DNA of 64,000 nucleotides, taken from Nocardia crassostreae. GTDB taxonomy: Bacteria; Actinomycetota; Actinomycetes; Mycobacteriales; Mycobacteriaceae. Positions 50,192 through 58,817 of this stretch are shown here, in pieces. Made by a program: the position numbers and the translations under genes. Positions within the stretch are counted from its first letter, which is position 1. Every line of letters starts with the position of its first letter. Where the stretch lies: the NCBI RefSeq assembly GCF_001613405.1, contig NZ_BDCH01000029.1, forward strand, positions 124,001 through 188,000, written 5' to 3'. The notes below the pieces were generated by a model. The model was not told the origin of the DNA and ran no database searches. It saw only the letters and a list, made by a program, of their open reading frames with translations.

Positions 50192-50776
50192 ATGAGTGGT
50201 TCTCCGGGTCGGAAGCGGCGGGCCGACTCCGATCGCAGTCAGGCGGCGATTCTGGATGCGGCGGCACGGGTTCTGGATGCGCATCCGGAGGCCAGTGTCG
50301 AGACCATTGCCGAGGCGGCGGGGGTGACCAGGCAGACCGTGTACGCGCATTTTCCGTCGCGGGAACGGTTGCTACTGGCGGTGCTCGACCGGCTCACCGA
50401 GCGGACGGCCGCGGCCATGGATGCGGCGGAGCCCGATGCCGGGCCCGCGGCCGCGGCGCTGGAACGGGTGATCGAGGCCGCGGCGGTCGAGGCCTGCCGC
50501 TACCCGGTTCTGCTGCAACGGATCAATGCGCTGCCGGGGAGTTCACGCGATGACCGCGAACAGCACACCTCGATCGCGGACCGCATCGCACAGGTGATCC
50601 TCCGCGGCCGAGCAGCGGGGGAGTTCGACGACGGCCTGCCGGTGGACTGGCTGGTCGCGGTCACCATCCGGCTCGCCCACGTGGCGAGCGAAGAGCGCGA
50701 CAGCGGCCGGATGTCGGAGGCCGAGGCCAGCCGTGCCATGCACACCAGCTTGCGGCGGATGCTCGGCGTCCGGTGA
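50192..50776 (+). CDS. TetR-family regulator
   Basis: This 194-residue regulator has its helix-turn-helix in ILDAAARVLDAHPEASVETIAEAAGVTRQTVYAHFPSRERLLLAVLDRL. The ligand domain is helical, with EACRYPVLLQRINALPG. It is probably autoregulated and a repressor of the divergent SnoaL-like gene through the repeated operator. No function beyond that can be assigned. Confidence 0.9.
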   Translation: MSGSPGRKRRADSDRSQAAILDAAARVLDAHPEASVETIAEAAGVTRQTVYAHFPSRERLLLAVLDRLTERTAAAMDAAEPDAGPAAAALERVIEAAAVEACRYPVLLQRINALPGSSRDDREQHTSIADRIAQVILRGRAAGEFDDGLPVDWLVAVTIRLAHVASEERDSGRMSEAEASRAMHTSLRRMLGVR

Positions 50777-50890
50777 GACCGTTCGCGTGCGCCGGGCGGA
50801 ACATTCGTTCAAGACGCCCAGCGGTATTCGGCGGATCCTGACCTTGTCGGCGCACCCGGCGCCGCGGTTCCGTGCACATGGAGGATCGGC

Positions 50891-51583
50891 ATGACACTTC
50901 CCCCGGGCCAGCGCGCCGTCGAAGGGTTTCCGCGGTTCGGTACGCATATGCACCATCCGCCGCCTCCGGTTCCCGCCGCACCGGTGATCGAGATCGGCGG
51001 GGCCGTGAGTGAGACCGTCACCCTGTCCCTGGCCGATCTGGCCGCATTGCCGCGGGCCGAGCTGAAAGCCGACTTCCACTGTGTCGCAGGGTGGTCGGCG
51101 GTCGATCTGCTGTGGGAGGGAACCCCCTTCGAGACCGTCTACCGCACCCTGGTCGAACCGCTGCTCGCACCGGGCGCGGCCATCAGCCATGTCCTCTTCG
51201 AGGGCCTCGACGGATTCGTGTCGATCGTCGCGCTCGAGGACGCCCTGGCCGCGGACGTGCTCATTGCCGACCGCCTCGACGGTCTGCCACTCGACGGCGA
51301 CCACGGCGCGCCGCTGCGCCTGGTCAGCCCCAGCCAATACGGCTTCGTCAATACGAAGCACCTGTGCCGCATCGAATTCCGCACCTCCGAACCCCCACCC
51401 TCCGACCGCTGGTCACCCATCGCGGGACATCCCCGGGCGCGGGTCTGGCACGAGGAACGCAACCGCTATCTCCCCGGCCGTGTGGTCCGTCCGATCTACC
51501 GCATGCTGATCGCCCCGATCCGTGCGCTCAGCGCCCGCGGGAGCCAGAGTCGATCACCGAACGGCCGATCGCACAGCCGGTGA
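50891..51583 (+). CDS. Molybdopterin-dependent oxidoreductase (sulfite oxidase-like domain)
   Basis: This 230-residue protein has the oxidoreductase molybdopterin-binding fold. VTLSLADLAALPRAELKADFHCVAGWSAVDLLWEG includes the molybdenum-ligating Cys in HCVAGW. GAPLRLVSPSQYGFVNTKHLCRIEF is the closing motif. It lacks the dimerisation domain of sulfite oxidase and resembles YedY-type or stand-alone domains, but no Tat signal is present, so it appears cytoplasmic. The basic C-terminal tail may contact membrane or nucleic acid. The cofactor route is represented by moaA, moaD and moeA at the window start. Confidence 0.85.
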   Translation: MTLPPGQRAVEGFPRFGTHMHHPPPPVPAAPVIEIGGAVSETVTLSLADLAALPRAELKADFHCVAGWSAVDLLWEGTPFETVYRTLVEPLLAPGAAISHVLFEGLDGFVSIVALEDALAADVLIADRLDGLPLDGDHGAPLRLVSPSQYGFVNTKHLCRIEFRTSEPPPSDRWSPIAGHPRARVWHEERNRYLPGRVVRPIYRMLIAPIRALSARGSQSRSPNGRSHSR

Positions 51584-51641
51584 GATCGCGCGGCGAACCC
51601 CGGATCTCTACAGGGCGCAACCTCTCGGATCTGCCGTGACG

Positions 51642-52625
51642 TCAGCGTGCGGGCGGAGTTCCGCCGCCGGGCCCGCCGCTCGGTGGATTGCCGCCTGCGC
51701 CTGGTGCGCCGCTGCCTGGAGCACCGCCGCCGGGGGATCCGCCGCTCGGAGCCCCACCGCCCGACCCTGAGGATGAACCGTCGCCCACCCCGATGGTGAG
51801 CGCGATGTTCAACCCCTGCGCGGGAGTGCCGGTGGCAGTGGCGAGTTCGGCGTCCCAGCCGTCGCCGAAGACGTTGTCGGAGGACAGGGATACTCGCGAC
51901 AGGTTCGAAACGCTCTGGGAGTAGGCGGAATCGTAGGCGTAGACCTGGTCGCAGACATTCTGGGGGAGAGCGATCTGCGAGGTGAGGCGGGCGTCGGATC
52001 CGGCGACCGCCACCGCGAGGGAGTCGTAGACCTCGAAGTGGATATGCGGCCAGCGCCCGTCATAGCAGGCGGGGAAGATCGACGTGAACTTCACCTTGCC
52101 GGAGGAATCGGCGACCTGGACTCCGCGCAGGTAGTTCTGGTCCTGGATACCGCTGCTGTAGAGCGAGTACTTGCCGTCGCGGTCGCAATGCCACAGGTAG
52201 ACGGCCATATTCGCACCCGCCGCGCCGTCGTTGGTGAGGTCGCGCAGATCCAGTTCGATGGTGGCGGGAACGCCTTCGGCGACACCGGAATACGCCCCGA
52301 AACTGGTGGTGATGTCCTCCCGCACCACGCCGGATTCGATGAGCGCATTGGGCCCGTTGGAGCCGTCGCCGGGATACGGCCCCGCCGTCTCGCCCGGCGT
52401 CTCCGCCACCGTCCCGGTGGTCGTTGTCGTCGTGCTCGCGGCGGTGGTGGATGCGGTGGTCGTTCCCTCGGTCGTGCACGCGACCAGCGCCGCACCACCG
52501 GCCGCCACACCCGCCGCGCCGAAGAAGCGCAGCGCCCGGCGGCGGGACATGACGCCCAGGTCGTGGGCCAGCCCGAGGTTGTGCTCGTGGACCTCGCGGT
52601 CGTCGTGGCCGCGCAATCGGCTCAT
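51642..52625 (-). CDS. Exported intradiol dioxygenase-like protein
   Basis: This 327-residue protein has a twin-arginine motif SRRRALRFFGAAG at about residue 27 and a lipobox-like ALVACTT. A Ser/Thr-rich linker precedes an intradiol ring-cleavage dioxygenase domain (VYLWHCDRDGKYSLYS, YLRGVQVADSSGKVKFTSIFPACYDGRWPHIHFEVY). The iron-ligating Tyr and His-x-His positions are present in YDGRWPHIHF. The last 60 residues are a Gly/Pro/Ser-rich repeat. Secreted members of this family are common in actinomycetes; substrates are unclear. Confidence 0.85.
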   Translation of the reverse strand: MSRLRGHDDREVHEHNLGLAHDLGVMSRRRALRFFGAAGVAAGGAALVACTTEGTTTASTTAASTTTTTTGTVAETPGETAGPYPGDGSNGPNALIESGVVREDITTSFGAYSGVAEGVPATIELDLRDLTNDGAAGANMAVYLWHCDRDGKYSLYSSGIQDQNYLRGVQVADSSGKVKFTSIFPACYDGRWPHIHFEVYDSLAVAVAGSDARLTSQIALPQNVCDQVYAYDSAYSQSVSNLSRVSLSSDNVFGDGWDAELATATGTPAQGLNIALTIGVGDGSSSGSGGGAPSGGSPGGGAPGSGAPGAGGNPPSGGPGGGTPPAR

Positions 52626-52857
52626 GATCCCTCCTGTGTCGGATCATTCGGTCGACGGCAACGCTAGGAGCGCAGTCTCCCGGGCGGCTGGGCGTCGGCT
52701 GTGAGGTCCCTGGGAGCGGGGGAGTGCTGATTCGATTCTCCGCGCCGGGCGACTCCGAGCGCATAGAGTGACCTGCGGCCGGGAAATGGCCGGGGGCTTG
52801 CATTCGGGGGAAACCGGTGAGGGTGGTCCGGCCGACGCAGAGATCGAGATTGCCGCT

Positions 52858-53286
52858 ATGTCAATGAATCCCGAACTGGCGGATGTGGTCGCCGCCCTGC
52901 ACTGGGATCTGGCCGAATGGCTGGGTTCCGATGCGCTGCCCAAGGTGTTCGACCGCATCTCCGGGGCCTTGGACGAGGAATTCACCTCGGTGGTGACCAC
53001 AGGTCAGGCGGTGGATCGCGAAACCCTGCTGGCGGGTCTGTGGTCGGCGCGAAACCTGCAACCGGGCCTCGAGATCCGAAACCTGCAACCGGGCCTCGAG
53101 ATCGAGGTGCGCGAGGTGCGCGAGCTCGCCCGCAGCGGCAATCTCATCGTGGTGCGCTTCCTCGCCGAGAACAGCCTCGCCGAGACCCGGACCGCCCGCT
53201 GGGTGACCGCGGTCCTGGTCACCGACGGTCGCACCTGTCAATGGCGCACGGTGCACGAGACCCCCGCGCCCGCCGATCCCGGCTGA
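52858..53286 (+). CDS. NTF2/DUF4440-like protein with an internal tandem duplication
   Basis: This 142-residue protein starts at ATG 52858 (MSMNPELADVVAALHWDLAEW). The pattern of helix, strand and final RTARWVTAVLVTDGRTCQWRTVHETPAP fits an NTF2-like DUF4440 fold. Residues RNLQPGLEI occur twice in a row because of a perfect 27-base duplication at 53050-53103, followed by EVREVRE from a smaller one. The duplication keeps the frame and lengthens one hairpin. The function is unknown. Confidence 0.7.
   Translation: MSMNPELADVVAALHWDLAEWLGSDALPKVFDRISGALDEEFTSVVTTGQAVDRETLLAGLWSARNLQPGLEIRNLQPGLEIEVREVRELARSGNLIVVRFLAENSLAETRTARWVTAVLVTDGRTCQWRTVHETPAPADPG
53050..53103. repeat. Perfect 27-base tandem duplication in a coding region
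   Basis: The unit at 53050-53076 is repeated without change at 53077-53103, encoding RNLQPGLEI twice. The absence of any substitution suggests a recent event. Confidence 0.95.
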
Positions 53287-53301
53287 TGCCATGCTGGGAA
53301 C

Positions 53302-54240
53302 ATGACCTTGTTGCCCGTCGACGTCGCCGAGAACATCAGAGACATTTTCGAAGAGCGAGGTGAGCAGTGGCTCGCTGATCTCCCGCGAGTGATCGAAGAG
53401 CGTTGTGCGGCATGGGGTCTAGAGGTGACCGGCGCGGCGTTCGGCGGCGGCACGCACTCCTATGTCGCCCCGGTGCGGCGTGCCGACGGTGCGGTGGCGG
53501 TGCTGAAGATCCCGGTGGTGGATCCGGAGAACATCGGTGAGGCCGCTGGCCTGTTCGCCTATCAGGGCGACGGCGCGGTCCGCCTGTACGAATTCGATTC
53601 CGCCAGCGGGGCCATGCTCCTCGAATGGGCGCGCCCCGGCGACCCGCTGCTCGAGCAGCCCGGCTTCCCGAGTCTGGAAGGACGACCGGAGAACATCGAC
53701 AAGATCGAGCAGGCCTGCCGGTTGTACCGGCGGCTGCGCCGTGAACCGCTCGACATCCCGGCCGATTACCCGCCGCTGCCACCCGCCGCCGACATGGTGG
53801 CGGAGTGGACCGGGCTGTTCATCGACCCGGAACCCGAGCTCGCGCAGGTGATTCCGGCCCCGCTGTTCGAGCAGGCCGCTCGGTGGTGCGCCCGGCTCGC
53901 GACGCCCGACGGCCCGCTGCTGGTGGTCAATCGCGATACCCATCTGGGCAATATCGTTGCGGCGGAGCGGGAACCGTGGCTGCTCATCGACCCCAAGGCG
54001 TACCTGGGCGAGGCGGCCTTCGACGCCGGATTCCTCATCATGATCCAGGTGCAGAGCGATCCGACGCCGGAGCACGCCCGCGCCGTGGTCGAACGCACCG
54101 CGGCGGCCCTGGAGGTCGATGCCGATCGCGCCCGCGGCTGGGCGTTCATGCGCGCCATGGAGGAAATCGTCTACGCCCTCGAAGACGAAGAGCCCGAAGA
54201 CCTCCGCCTGCATCTGGCCGTGGCAACCGCGCTGGCCTGA
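53302..54240 (+). CDS. APH(6)/hydroxyurea phosphotransferase-like kinase
   Basis: This 312-residue protein of the aminoglycoside phosphotransferase superfamily has VAVLKIPVVDPENIGEAAGLFAY with the ATP-binding Lys, and MLLEWARPGDPL. The catalytic loop VVNRDTHLGNIV keeps the Asp and Asn, although the usual His-Gly before Asp is Asn-Arg. LLIDPKAYLGEAAFDAGFLI is the metal-binding motif. The natural substrate is unknown; resistance function is not implied. It follows the DUF4440-like gene after 15 bases. Confidence 0.85.
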   Translation: MTLLPVDVAENIRDIFEERGEQWLADLPRVIEERCAAWGLEVTGAAFGGGTHSYVAPVRRADGAVAVLKIPVVDPENIGEAAGLFAYQGDGAVRLYEFDSASGAMLLEWARPGDPLLEQPGFPSLEGRPENIDKIEQACRLYRRLRREPLDIPADYPPLPPAADMVAEWTGLFIDPEPELAQVIPAPLFEQAARWCARLATPDGPLLVVNRDTHLGNIVAAEREPWLLIDPKAYLGEAAFDAGFLIMIQVQSDPTPEHARAVVERTAAALEVDADRARGWAFMRAMEEIVYALEDEEPEDLRLHLAVATALA

Positions 54241-54250
54241 CCGCCTGCGG

Positions 54251-54322
54251 CCGCACCGTGCCTCAGTGGTCGTGCCGCACCGTGCCTCAGTGGCCGTGCC
54301 GCGCCGAGCTTCAGTGGCCGTG
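54251..54322. repeat. Three tandem copies of a 24-base repeat
   Basis: Units at 54251, 54275 and 54299 follow CCGCACCGTGCCTCAGTGGC plus CGTG. The third is more diverged and contains the stop codon and last codons (HGH) of the convergent DUF1707 gene. The first two look like extra copies of that gene end spread into the intergenic gap. Confidence 0.85.
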
Positions 54323-54745
54323 CTGCTCGCGCGCCTTCTCGACCCGCTTGTCGTCCCCGTCCACCACCATGCCGATGGTGGTCGGGATGAGCAGCGCCAG
54401 CCCCCACGGCACCGCCACCCAGAACGGCCAGAAGTAGCCCAGTCCGGTGGCCAGCCAGATCAGCACCATGAGGGCGTTGACGAACACCCACGGAATCCAC
54501 ATGATCTTGATCCACTGCGGCACCCGGCCCTTGGGTTTCCCCTGCGGCCGGACCGGCTGAACCCGTTGCGCCGGTAGGTCGGACAGAATCGGCGCCAGCT
54601 CGCCGTAGGTCTTGGCGGCGTACACCTGCTGGAGTCGTTCATCGAATTCGTGCAGTCCGAGCCTGCCCTCGTCCATGGCCACCCGCAGCCGGTCGACGAT
54701 CTGCTGGCGGTCGGCATCGGAGGCCCGCATGTGCTCCTGGCTCAC
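54311..54745 (-). CDS. DUF1707 membrane protein
   Basis: This 144-residue protein has the DUF1707 domain MRASDADRQQIVDRLRVAMDEGRLGLHEFDERLQQVYAAKTYGEL at the N terminus. A basic linker and two membrane helices follow (about residues 82-102 and 107-128). The domain occurs widely in actinomycete membrane proteins without a settled role. The end of the gene is inside the 24-base repeat array. Confidence 0.88.
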   Translation of the reverse strand: MSQEHMRASDADRQQIVDRLRVAMDEGRLGLHEFDERLQQVYAAKTYGELAPILSDLPAQRVQPVRPQGKPKGRVPQWIKIMWIPWVFVNALMVLIWLATGLGYFWPFWVAVPWGLALLIPTTIGMVVDGDDKRVEKAREQHGH

Positions 54746-54781
54746 GAATGCCAGCGTATGTGCGTTGGCGGCGGCGCGCCA

Positions 54782-55681
54782 TCACGCCGAGTGCAGGGCG
54801 GCGAGCAGTGTGGTCAGGATGGGCGAACTGCGAATATCGCTGCGCAACACCGCGGATACGGGGACCCGTAGCGGATGCCGTCCGGTGAGCCGCAGCGTCG
54901 CGATGCCCTCGGTCTGCGAATCGGCATAGAGAATCGTCCAGGCGTCGGGCCGATTGATGAGTTCCATGGTGGCGGTGTGGTCCGGCGGAATGGGCGGGCC
55001 GAAGGCCGGGCCGGTCGGCAGATCGGCGAAGGCGGAGCGGACGACATTGTGCAGCAGCACCTGATCGGTCTCCGGCGGCAGCAGCAACGGGTATGCCCCG
55101 AGCGCGGTGAGGGTGACATCGTCGCGCCCGGCGAGCGGGTGCGCGGTGGAGGTCGCGATGACCAGATCCTCGACCCAGAGCTTCTCCACGGTCAGCCCGG
55201 GCTGATCCACGCTGCCCCGAATGAGAGCAAGGTCACAGTCCCCGTCCGCCACCGCTTGAATGCGCTGGCGGAACGGCTTGATGACGAATTCGATCTCCGC
55301 GCCCGGGTGCGCCTCGCGCGCTCCGGCGATGGCCGACAGTGATCTTGTTGCGAAGCTCATATTGGCGGCCAGGCGAATCCGCGGCCCGGAGGCCCGTACA
55401 GCTGCGCGAATGGCGGATTCCAGGCTCGGCATTTGCTTCGCAAGAGGAAGTAGCCGAGTGGTCGCATCAGTGGGCACAACTGATCTTGTCGACCGTTCGA
55501 ACAGCGGCACGCCGAGGTCGCGTTCGAGCCGCGCGATCTGATGACTGATCGCCGACTGCGAGATGAAGCAGCGGGTGGCGGCGCGGCTGAAGCTGAGCTC
55601 CTCGCAGACCGCCACGAAGTAGGCCAGTGGTCGCAGCTCCACGGGCTTCTCCAATTCATGATCAACCGAGATAAGAGTCAT
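54782..55681 (-). CDS. LysR-family regulator
   Basis: This 299-residue regulator has an N-terminal helix-turn-helix ELRPLAYFVAVCEELSFSRAATRCFISQSAISHQIARLERDLGVPLFER. A LysR substrate-binding domain (IRLAANMSFATRSLSAIAG, DLALIRGSVDQPGLTVEKLW) follows. The start may be GTG 55642, which gives the standard LysR N terminus. It is divergent from the type II NADH dehydrogenase gene over 73 bases, so it is the likely regulator of that gene. Confidence 0.9.
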   Translation of the reverse strand: MTLISVDHELEKPVELRPLAYFVAVCEELSFSRAATRCFISQSAISHQIARLERDLGVPLFERSTRSVVPTDATTRLLPLAKQMPSLESAIRAAVRASGPRIRLAANMSFATRSLSAIAGAREAHPGAEIEFVIKPFRQRIQAVADGDCDLALIRGSVDQPGLTVEKLWVEDLVIATSTAHPLAGRDDVTLTALGAYPLLLPPETDQVLLHNVVRSAFADLPTGPAFGPPIPPDHTATMELINRPDAWTILYADSQTEGIATLRLTGRHPLRVPVSAVLRSDIRSSPILTTLLAALHSA

Positions 55682-55754
55682 CTAGATTATGCGCCCTGAC
55701 CCCTGGAACATTCCCGCTTCGAATCACGGTTGGTAATGAGAGAAGGAGGCTGTC

Positions 55755-57047
55755 ATGCAATACGTGGATGCGGGAATCGAAACCGCTGATGTCGTCATCG
55801 TCGGATCGGGCTTCGGTGGTGTCGCCGCCGCGAAGCAGCTGAACAAGTCGGGGGTCCGGTACGTGCTCATCTCGAGCACGCCCGAACATCTCTTCCAGCC
55901 GCTGCTGTATCAGGTAGCGACGGGTGTGCTGGCTTCGGACGAGATCGCGCCGCCCATTGCCAATATCATTCGTCATCACAAGAACGGTGAGGCCCGCCTG
56001 GGGCAGGTCGTCGATATCGACGCCGACGCCGCGGTGCTCACCTACGAAACCCCCCAGGGGCCGCGCAGAATTCGATACGGATCGCTCATCGCCGCCACGG
56101 GCGCGAGCCAGTCCTATTTCGGCCGCGACGATTTCGCGGACAAGACCTTCTCGCTGAAGACCATCGACGATGCCAAGCGCCTGCGCGCGCAGATCGAGCG
56201 CGTCTTCGAGGCCGCCAAGCACGCCGATCCGGCGACCCGGCAGCGGCTGCTGAGCTTCGTGGTGGTCGGCGCGGGCGCCACCGGCGTCGAGGTGGCGGGT
56301 CAGCTCAAGGAGCTGTCGAAACGGTATTACCACCAGGATGTTTCGGTGACCCTGGTCGAGGGCGCGGGCGCGGTGCTGCCGCCCTTCGGCGGTGGGCTGT
56401 CGGAGTACGCCAAGACCTCGCTCGCCAAGAGCGGCGTCGAGGTGCTGCTCGACACCTTCGTCACCGATATCGATCACGGCAAGGTGACGGTCAAGAGCAA
56501 GGACGGCGTCGAGCGCGGCATCGCCGCCGAGACCGTGGTGTGGTCGGCGGGCGTGCAGGCGGGCGGGTTCGCCAAGCTGCTGGCCGAGGCCACCGGGTGC
56601 GAAACCGACCGTGCCGGACGGCTGCTCATCAATCCGGACTGCACCGTGGGCGGGCACGCCGATATCTACGCCATCGGCGATATGACCTCGCTCAACGGCT
56701 ACCCGGGCCAGTCGCCGGTGGCCATGCAGGAGGGCCGCCACGTCGCCGACATCATTCGCGGCAAGAAGGCGGCGGCCACCCCGTTCAAGTACTGGGACAA
56801 GGGCAGCATGGCGGTCATCAGCCGCTTCAGTGCCGTCACCAAGATCAACGACAGCATCAAGTTCACCGGCGTCATCGCCTGGTTCACCTGGCTGGCCGTG
56901 CACCTGTTCTACCTGGTCGGTTTCCGCAACCGCTTCATGGCGGTGTTCTCGTGGCCGGTCGCCTTCATCGGCACCGGCCGCCCCGGGTTCCAGGAGGTCG
57001 AAAAGCGGCCCGCGCCATCGATTCCGGAGCAGCGGCGCGCCGCCTGA
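55755..57047 (+). CDS. ndh: Type II NADH dehydrogenase
   Basis: This 430-residue membrane-associated NADH:quinone oxidoreductase does not pump protons. FAD binds at VVIVGSGFGGVAAAKQL (residues 13-29), NADH at VVVGAGATGVEVAGQL, and the second FAD motif is DIYAIGDMTSLNG. PLLYQVATGVLASDEIA is a type II signature, and the C-terminal amphipathic region (WFTWLAVHLFYLVGFRNRF) anchors it. GAAGGAGG lies 7 bases before the ATG. It could feed electrons to the quinone pool that supplies the ctaD oxidase branch. Confidence 0.93.
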   Translation: MQYVDAGIETADVVIVGSGFGGVAAAKQLNKSGVRYVLISSTPEHLFQPLLYQVATGVLASDEIAPPIANIIRHHKNGEARLGQVVDIDADAAVLTYETPQGPRRIRYGSLIAATGASQSYFGRDDFADKTFSLKTIDDAKRLRAQIERVFEAAKHADPATRQRLLSFVVVGAGATGVEVAGQLKELSKRYYHQDVSVTLVEGAGAVLPPFGGGLSEYAKTSLAKSGVEVLLDTFVTDIDHGKVTVKSKDGVERGIAAETVVWSAGVQAGGFAKLLAEATGCETDRAGRLLINPDCTVGGHADIYAIGDMTSLNGYPGQSPVAMQEGRHVADIIRGKKAAATPFKYWDKGSMAVISRFSAVTKINDSIKFTGVIAWFTWLAVHLFYLVGFRNRFMAVFSWPVAFIGTGRPGFQEVEKRPAPSIPEQRRAA

Positions 57048-57056
57048 GCGCCGCCC

Positions 57057-57091
57057 GACGGGCCGTCCGGAATTTTTCCGGGCGGCCCGTC
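57057..57091 (+). terminator. Terminator after ndh
   Basis: A 16-base-pair stem with one T-G wobble (arm GACGGGCCGTCCGGAA) and a TTT loop lies 9 bases after the stop. Confidence 0.8.
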
Positions 57092-57133
57092 CGCTGTTCA
57101 CGGGTACTTTTCCGCCGCTGTAACCTGCGAATT

Positions 57134-57739
57134 ATGGCTGTACCCACAACCCGATTGCTGGTGCTCGCCGTGGTCCGGCAACTGCAACCGGTGCACGGCT
57201 ACGATGTGCGCCGCGAGTTGCTGTCCTGGCGTGCCGACGAATGGGCCACTGTCAAGCCCGGTTCCGTGTACGGGGCGTTGAAGACGCTGGAGCGGGACGG
57301 GCTGATCTCGGTGCAGGGCGTGGGGCAGGCGGGGGCGCGGCCGGAGCGCACCATGTACCGGCTGACCTCGGAGGGTGACAAGGAGCTGGCCGAGCTGCTG
57401 CGCGAGGCAGTGTTCTCCGCCGAACTGCCCAAGCATCCGTATCACACTGCGGTGGCGCTGTTTCCGCATATGCCGCGCGCGGATGTGGTGGCGGCGCTGC
57501 GCAGCCGGATTCTGAAGTTCGAATCGGATCTGGTGTTCCTGGAGCGCGATGAGCAGCGCATTCTCGCGGGCAGCGGCGATCCCATGGAGATCGAGCCGTA
57601 TCAGGTCGCCGATGCCATCCGATTGGCCGCCGATCATGTGCGGGCGGATCTGAACTGGTCGCGAAAAACGCTGGACCGCATCGAATCCGGGCAGTTGGAT
57701 GTGTGGTCGCGGGGGGCGAGCGGTGCGCTCGACCGATAG
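57134..57739 (+). CDS. PadR-family regulator
   Basis: This 201-residue regulator has the PadR winged helix RLLVLAVVRQLQPVHGYDVRREL and the conserved YGALKTLERDGLI. The Vir-like C-terminal helices are in FPHMPRADVVAALRSRI. It is followed by a 20-base palindrome and then an ABC exporter, so local control of the exporter is likely, as is typical for PadR regulators next to DrrAB-type systems. Confidence 0.9.
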   Translation: MAVPTTRLLVLAVVRQLQPVHGYDVRRELLSWRADEWATVKPGSVYGALKTLERDGLISVQGVGQAGARPERTMYRLTSEGDKELAELLREAVFSAELPKHPYHTAVALFPHMPRADVVAALRSRILKFESDLVFLERDEQRILAGSGDPMEIEPYQVADAIRLAADHVRADLNWSRKTLDRIESGQLDVWSRGASGALDR

Positions 57740-57751
57740 TGGTCGCCTAAG

Positions 57752-57771
57752 AATATTCAAGCTTGATTATT
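57752..57771. promoter_or_regulatory. Predicted PadR operator upstream of the ABC exporter
   Basis: AATATTCAAGCTTGATTATT is a 20-base palindrome with one mismatched pair and a perfect TCAAGCTTGA core. It lies between the PadR gene and the ABC ATPase, 26 bases before the latter's start, and is very AT-rich for this genome. Confidence 0.7.
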
Positions 57772-57797
57772 AAGCCTGGAATTCCTACCGTTGAGGG

Positions 57798-58817
57798 GTG
57801 GAAACGGCGGGACTGCCGGGCCACACCCTCGGCCCGGTCATCCGGGTCCGCGGTCTGGCCCGGACCTTCAAGACCAAAGCCGGTGCCGTGCAAGCGGTTA
57901 CCGGTATCGACTTCGATGTGCACGACGGTGAGATCATCGGGCTGCTCGGGCCCAACGGTGCGGGGAAGACCACCACCTTGCGGATGATCTCCACACTGCT
58001 GGCGCCCACCGCGGGGGAGGCCACGGTCGCGGGCGCGGATCTGCGGACCGAACCGCGGACGGTGCGCTCGCACATCGGTTACGTGCCGCAGGGGGGATCG
58101 ACCTCGGAGGTCGAACTCGTCGACGACGAATTGATCCTGCAGGCACGGCTTTTCGGGCTGTCCAAGGCCGAGGCGGTGGCGAGCGCGCGGGATCTGGCCA
58201 AGGCCCTCGAATTCGAAGGGCTGGGGCGGCGAAAATGCGGGCAGCTCTCCGGCGGCCAGCGGCGGCGCGTCGATATCGCGCTCGGGCTGGTGCACCGGCC
58301 CTCGCTCCTCTACTTGGACGAGCCCACTACGGGATTGGATCCGCAGAGCCGAGCGAATCTGTGGGAGCACATCCGGCGGCTGCGCGACGAAGGCACGACC
58401 GTCGTGCTCACCACTCACTACCTCGAGGAGGCCGATGCGCTGTGCGACCGGATCCTGGTCATGGACCACGGCGGCATTGTCGCCGAAGGGACCCCGGAGG
58501 AGCTCAAACGGCGCATCTCCGGTGATGTGATCAGTCTCGAAATCGAGGACGGCAGTGCGGATCTCGCGATCGAAATCGCCGCATCGGTGCTCCCGATCCG
58601 GCAACGGATGCGCACCGCGGAGTCCGGCAACGGCCATGCCGGGAAGACGCTCGTCCACCTCACCGTCGAGCACGGGGATCAGGCGGTGGTTCCGCTGTTG
58701 CACGCCCTCGCAGAGCGCGGCATCACCCTCGGTGCGCTCACGGTCAAGCGGCCCAGTCTCGACGATGTATTCCTCACGCTCACCGGGCGTTCGCTCCGGG
58801 AAGGGGACCGATCATGA
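57798..58817 (+). CDS. DrrA-type ABC exporter ATPase
   Basis: This 339-residue ATPase has Walker A GPNGAGKTTT, the signature LSGGQRRRVDIALGL, Walker B LLYLDEPTTGLD and H-loop LTTHYLEEAD. The C-terminal 100 residues include VKRPSLDDVFLTLTGRSLRE, the DrrA-family end motif. Relatives export antibiotics, lipids and daunorubicin. The GTG at 57798 follows GAGGG. It overlaps the permease gene by ATGA. Confidence 0.92.
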   Translation: METAGLPGHTLGPVIRVRGLARTFKTKAGAVQAVTGIDFDVHDGEIIGLLGPNGAGKTTTLRMISTLLAPTAGEATVAGADLRTEPRTVRSHIGYVPQGGSTSEVELVDDELILQARLFGLSKAEAVASARDLAKALEFEGLGRRKCGQLSGGQRRRVDIALGLVHRPSLLYLDEPTTGLDPQSRANLWEHIRRLRDEGTTVVLTTHYLEEADALCDRILVMDHGGIVAEGTPEELKRRISGDVISLEIEDGSADLAIEIAASVLPIRQRMRTAESGNGHAGKTLVHLTVEHGDQAVVPLLHALAERGITLGALTVKRPSLDDVFLTLTGRSLREGDRS

